Origin: an uncultured Collinsella sp.
GTDB lineage: Bacteria > Actinomycetota > Coriobacteriia > Coriobacteriales > Coriobacteriaceae
Assembly (NCBI GenBank): GCA_900765115.1
Contig: CAAFQK010000051.1
Coordinates: 1 to 8,081, forward strand
DNA: 8,081 nt
Direction of reading: 5' to 3'
How positions within the stretch are numbered: the first letter of the stretch is position 1; the number at the start of each line of letters is the position of its first letter. The position numbers and the translations under genes were made by a program. Under the pieces are notes generated by a model, which made no database searches, was not told where the DNA came from, and saw only the letters and a program-made list of their open reading frames with translations. Positions 5,704 through 8,081 of the stretch are shown piece by piece.

Positions 5704-7320
5704 TTAGTCATCCGACCCTTCGTCCATGATTCCCAGATCTTCGAGCGCATCCTTTGCCGCCAGTTCCATGGCAGGACCGATCAAGTCGATAAGATCGGTC
5801 GCGATGACGCTCTTCTCACCATACTCCGTCGCCGCGGCAAAACCGGCGTAGCTGTGAAGTGCGACGGCGTACGAATACAGCAACTCCCAACGATCCATCT
5901 CGTCGCGCATGGTGGCAAGCGTGCCGGCCAAAATACCCGCGAGAACATCACCCGAACCGGCAGTTGCCAGAGAAGCCGGACCCGAGAGCGGCAGCAGCAC
6001 ACGCTCAACGCCACAGATAGCCGTCGTCGGCCCCTTGGCAATGACCACCAGATTGTCGGAGCCTGCAGCCCAGACAACCTTCTGCGCGGCCGCAATCGCG
6101 GTACCAAGGTCGTTCACCTCGTCACCGGCAACCAGACGCGAAAGCTCACGATAGTGCGGCGTCATAACCAACGGCTGTTCGCGACGATACATCTCGGGAT
6201 TACTATCAATACCGTCAATGGCAATCTTAGCAAGGCAGTTGAGTGCATCGGCGTCCAAGATAAGCGGCACATCAAGCTCGAGCAAGCCCGAAACCACCTG
6301 CATAGCGCCGGCAGATGTCGTCATACCGGGACCGCACAGTACACAGCTGTACTTCTTTGCAATCTCGCACACAGTCATGCGCGCAGCGGCGCCAAAGGAG
6401 CCGCGGGAATCAGACGGAATAGCAAAGACGGGAATCGAAGGAAGTGCCATGCGAATAAGATTGGCGCAGGCGTCAGGAGCCGCGACTGCCACGTAACCAG
6501 CACCCGCGCGAGCTGCAGACTTGGCCGCCATAATGGCAGCACCAGGATATTGCGCAGATCCGGCGACAATAAGCACAGAGCCACGGGAATACTTATCGAT
6601 ATTCGTAGGTAGTGGGGCAAAGTAATCAACTAAGTCACCGGGCTCGACAATCTCGGCGGCGTGGTCGACATCATCGATGACCTCGTCAAGACGGTCGTAA
6701 AGATTGCCGCAGATCAAATCGCCAGCATACTCAGGACCATCAGCGCTATACAGACCAATCTTGGGCGCAATCATCGTCACCGTATGCTCGGCACGAATGC
6801 AGTCGTCATCAACAACGCCCGTCTCGGCATTCAGGCCCGAGGGAACATCAATGGATACGACACAATCGGCGCATTCATTGACCGTAGGAATCCAGATGGA
6901 GAACGGCGCACGCAGATTTCCGTGGAAACCGGTACCAAAAATGGCATCGACAACAACATCGGCCTTATCGATCAAAACCTCGAGTTCGTCACGCGAGGGG
7001 CCGACGCAAACGTGCACATCGCGGCCGGCAGTACGACGAGCAACATGACGTGCCAGAGCAGCAGGAATCTCATCCGGCTCAACCGGAGAAACGATATCCA
7101 CGTCCACACCCTTATGGCTCAGGATATCGGCGGCAACCCAACCGTCACCGCCATTATTACCAAAACCGACCAGAACGAGAACCCGATCGGGATTGAGCTT
7201 CAAGACCTCGTTGGCGGCAAACTCACCCGCTAGCTCCATAAGCTCGGCCTTCGAAGTCCCTTCGCGTTCGATGATATCCTCGAGACGAACGACTTCTTCG
7301 GTACTCAAAACCGGTTTCAT
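5704..7320 (-). CDS. nnr: Bifunctional NAD(P)H-hydrate epimerase / ADP-dependent NAD(P)H-hydrate dehydratase
   Basis: Nnr repairs NADH and NADPH damaged by hydration: the N-terminal epimerase interconverts R and S hydrates and the C-terminal dehydratase removes water from the S form at the cost of ADP. The 538-residue product has the epimerase (YjeF-N) in residues 1-225, with GFGNNGGDG (52-60), DAIFGTG (125-131) and DVPSGLNAETG (158-168). The dehydratase follows from about 230, with KYSRGSVLIVAGS (243-255), DADAL (356-360), TPH (387-389) and AGSGDVLAG (454-462), where D458 matches the family's catalytic aspartate. ATG at 7320 abuts the acpS stop with no gap; GGAG lies five bases upstream. The last residues are acidic. 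Both halves look intact. Confidence 0.95.
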   Translation of the reverse strand: MKPVLSTEEVVRLEDIIEREGTSKAELMELAGEFAANEVLKLNPDRVLVLVGFGNNGGDGWVAADILSHKGVDVDIVSPVEPDEIPAALARHVARRTAGRDVHVCVGPSRDELEVLIDKADVVVDAIFGTGFHGNLRAPFSIWIPTVNECADCVVSIDVPSGLNAETGVVDDDCIRAEHTVTMIAPKIGLYSADGPEYAGDLICGNLYDRLDEVIDDVDHAAEIVEPGDLVDYFAPLPTNIDKYSRGSVLIVAGSAQYPGAAIMAAKSAARAGAGYVAVAAPDACANLIRMALPSIPVFAIPSDSRGSFGAAARMTVCEIAKKYSCVLCGPGMTTSAGAMQVVSGLLELDVPLILDADALNCLAKIAIDGIDSNPEMYRREQPLVMTPHYRELSRLVAGDEVNDLGTAIAAAQKVVWAAGSDNLVVIAKGPTTAICGVERVLLPLSGPASLATAGSGDVLAGILAGTLATMRDEMDRWELLYSYAVALHSYAGFAAATEYGEKSVIATDLIDLIGPAMELAAKDALEDLGIMDEGSDD

Positions 7321-7860
7321 CTATGCTCCTAGCGTATCTTGCGAAGCATCGCCCAGGTGCTCCGTCAATGCTGAATTCTGCAGCTGCTCAAGCTCATCTA
7401 AAACAGAGCGAGCCTCTTTAAATGTCTGCGCTACGCGTTTCTTGGTGCTCACCTTTTCCTCTTTTGGCTTAGGCCGAGCATCTTCGGTAATCGCGATGGC
7501 ATTCGCAACGGCCAAGTCTCCAGTAAGCGTAATGGAAAGAGCGACCTCAACAACACCCAGTTCTTGAGCGATCTCGAGAGCACGGCCCGAAAGCAGCGCC
7601 TTCGGTTTGCCGAGTTTATCACGCGTAACCGAAACATCCTTGCGACCCACGCCTTGACTAAAACCCGTGCCGAGAGCTTTAAGTACCGCCTCGCGCGAAG
7701 CAAAGCGGCTCGCATAGTGAGCAGCGGGACGCGATGATGCATCGCAATACGCACGCTCTTCTTCGGTAAACACACGCCGAGCAAACGACGGCGTCTTTTC
7801 AAGAATTGATTTCATGCGGGAAATCTCGACGATATCAACGCCGATACCAGCTTCAGCCAT
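7321..7860 (-). CDS. acpS: Holo-[acyl carrier protein] synthase with C-terminal extension
   Basis: AcpS transfers 4'-phosphopantetheine from CoA to a serine of apo acyl carrier protein, switching on fatty acid synthesis. The Mg2+-binding motifs are present: D9 in GIGVDIVEI (5-13) and E57 in RFASREAVLKALGTG (52-66). The AcpS core ends near residue 126. The product is 179 residues, so roughly 50 residues follow the core: a Lys-rich stretch (130-141) and then a likely helix and an acidic, Gln/Ser-containing tail. No known domain is recognised there. ATG at 7860 is preferred because GGAGG sits five bases upstream; the in-frame ATG at 7872 would precede that SD. It is the first gene of the operon and its stop abuts nnr. 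Confidence 0.93.
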   Translation of the reverse strand: MAEAGIGVDIVEISRMKSILEKTPSFARRVFTEEERAYCDASSRPAAHYASRFASREAVLKALGTGFSQGVGRKDVSVTRDKLGKPKALLSGRALEIAQELGVVEVALSITLTGDLAVANAIAITEDARPKPKEEKVSTKKRVAQTFKEARSVLDELEQLQNSALTEHLGDASQDTLGA

Positions 7861-7889
7861 GTTCACCTCCATATCGCACAGACTAAGTT

Positions 7890-7919
7890 ATTGTAGCCCG
7901 TTCGCAGAAGATGCGACAA
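7890..7919 (-). promoter_or_regulatory. Candidate promoter of the acpS operon (proximal)
   Basis: On the minus strand, TTGTCG (7919-7914) and TACAAT (7895-7890) are separated by 18 bases. The -10 is five of six consensus bases and the -35 keeps TTG. It would start transcription near 7883, about 23 bases before the acpS ATG. Confidence 0.4.
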
Positions 7920-7925
7920 ACGAGG

Positions 7926-7955
7926 GTTATAAAACACAGCTACTATGTGAGACAA
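7926..7955 (-). promoter_or_regulatory. Candidate promoter of the acpS operon (distal)
   Basis: On the minus strand, TTGTCT (7955-7950) and TATAAC (7931-7926) are also 18 bases apart. It lies just past the hairpin at 7972-7994, as expected for a promoter placed after an upstream terminator. The two candidates cannot be ranked from sequence alone. Confidence 0.35.
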
Positions 7956-7971
7956 AAGCCCGTAAAATCAG

Positions 7972-7994
7972 AACCACCCTTAAAAAGGGTGGTT
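7972..7994 (-). terminator. Probable terminator of the gene beyond the right edge
   Basis: A perfect 10-bp stem (7972-7981 with 7985-7994) closes a 3-base loop. On the minus strand the stem is followed by CTGATTTTA, modestly U-rich; on the plus strand the tail TGCTCTT is poorer. It separates the acpS promoter region from whatever minus-strand gene lies beyond 8081. Confidence 0.5.
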
Positions 7995-7995
7995 T

Positions 7996-8081
7996 GCTCT
8001 TAGGGTATAACCCACGGGCTCCGGGCTCGCGTCTAAAGGCGCGGGCCCGGACTTCGTCCAGGCCTAGTGCATCTTGACCCG
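7996..8081. other. GC-rich structured stretch at window edge, identity unknown
   Basis: A 12-bp stem (8020-8031 with 8040-8051, one T-G wobble in plus-strand RNA) encloses an 8-base loop. A small hairpin, GGAC-TTC-GTCC (8049-8059), competes with its base, and GGGT-ATA-ACCC (8003-8013) is a third. On the minus strand the main stem would have an A-C mismatch instead of the wobble, so it folds slightly better as plus-strand RNA. No tRNA, rRNA or other RNA family is recognised and no coding region is supported here. It may be the start or end of a structured RNA cut by the window edge. Confidence 0.35.

Noticed and set aside
5854..6612. Plus-strand open frame opposite nnr
   Set aside because: The minus strand encodes intact NnrD motifs through this stretch; the plus product has no family features.
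7814..8077. Plus-strand open frame at the right edge
   Set aside because: It is antisense to the start of acpS and passes through the promoter and both hairpin regions.
7927..8081. Minus-strand open frames at the right edge, one ending at 7927 and one ending at 8064, as the tail of an upstream gene
   Set aside because: The first would read through the 10-bp terminator hairpin. The second leaves only five codons in view. Neither gives a recognisable C-terminus.

Overview
The window looks like chromosomal DNA from a high-GC actinobacterium, most likely a Coriobacteriia member such as Collinsella. This is inferred from gene order (acpS, nnr, alr, tsaE, tsaB-rimI-tsaD, resembling the actinobacterial acpS-alr-tsa neighbourhood), the style of the proteins, and a TsaB-RimI-TsaD polypeptide. 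No taxonomic marker is present, so the genus is a guess.

Layout: bases 1-81 are one copy of a structured repeat. A single plus-strand gene for a maltose/galactoside-type O-acetyltransferase follows (201-821), with its own extended -10 promoter. A 215-base convergent intergenic stretch (822-1036) holds an intrinsic terminator for the minus strand and the second, inverted copy of the repeat (906-986). From 7860 down to 1037 runs one tight minus-strand operon of six genes: acpS, nnr (NnrE-NnrD), alr, a family 4 uracil-DNA glycosylase, tsaE, and a 794-residue TsaB-RimI-TsaD fusion. Gaps are 0 to 12 bases, with one 14-base overlap. Upstream of acpS are two candidate promoters, a hairpin that probably terminates the gene beyond the window, and a GC-rich structured stretch running to the edge.

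The operon is housekeeping: activation of acyl carrier protein (AcpS), repair of hydrated NAD(P)H (Nnr), D-alanine for peptidoglycan (Alr), uracil removal from DNA, and threonylcarbamoylation of tRNA A37 (TsaE plus the TsaB and TsaD parts of the fusion), with an S18-type N-terminal acetyltransferase (RimI) between TsaB and TsaD. The acetyltransferase gene outside it is AT-richer in sampled stretches and is bracketed by the two inverted repeats, so it may be an accessory cassette.

The least explained signal is the pair of 81-base inverted repeats. Their central hairpins differ by compensatory base-pair changes while the loop and most of the flanks stay fixed, which points to a conserved folded RNA or DNA element rather than simple duplication.
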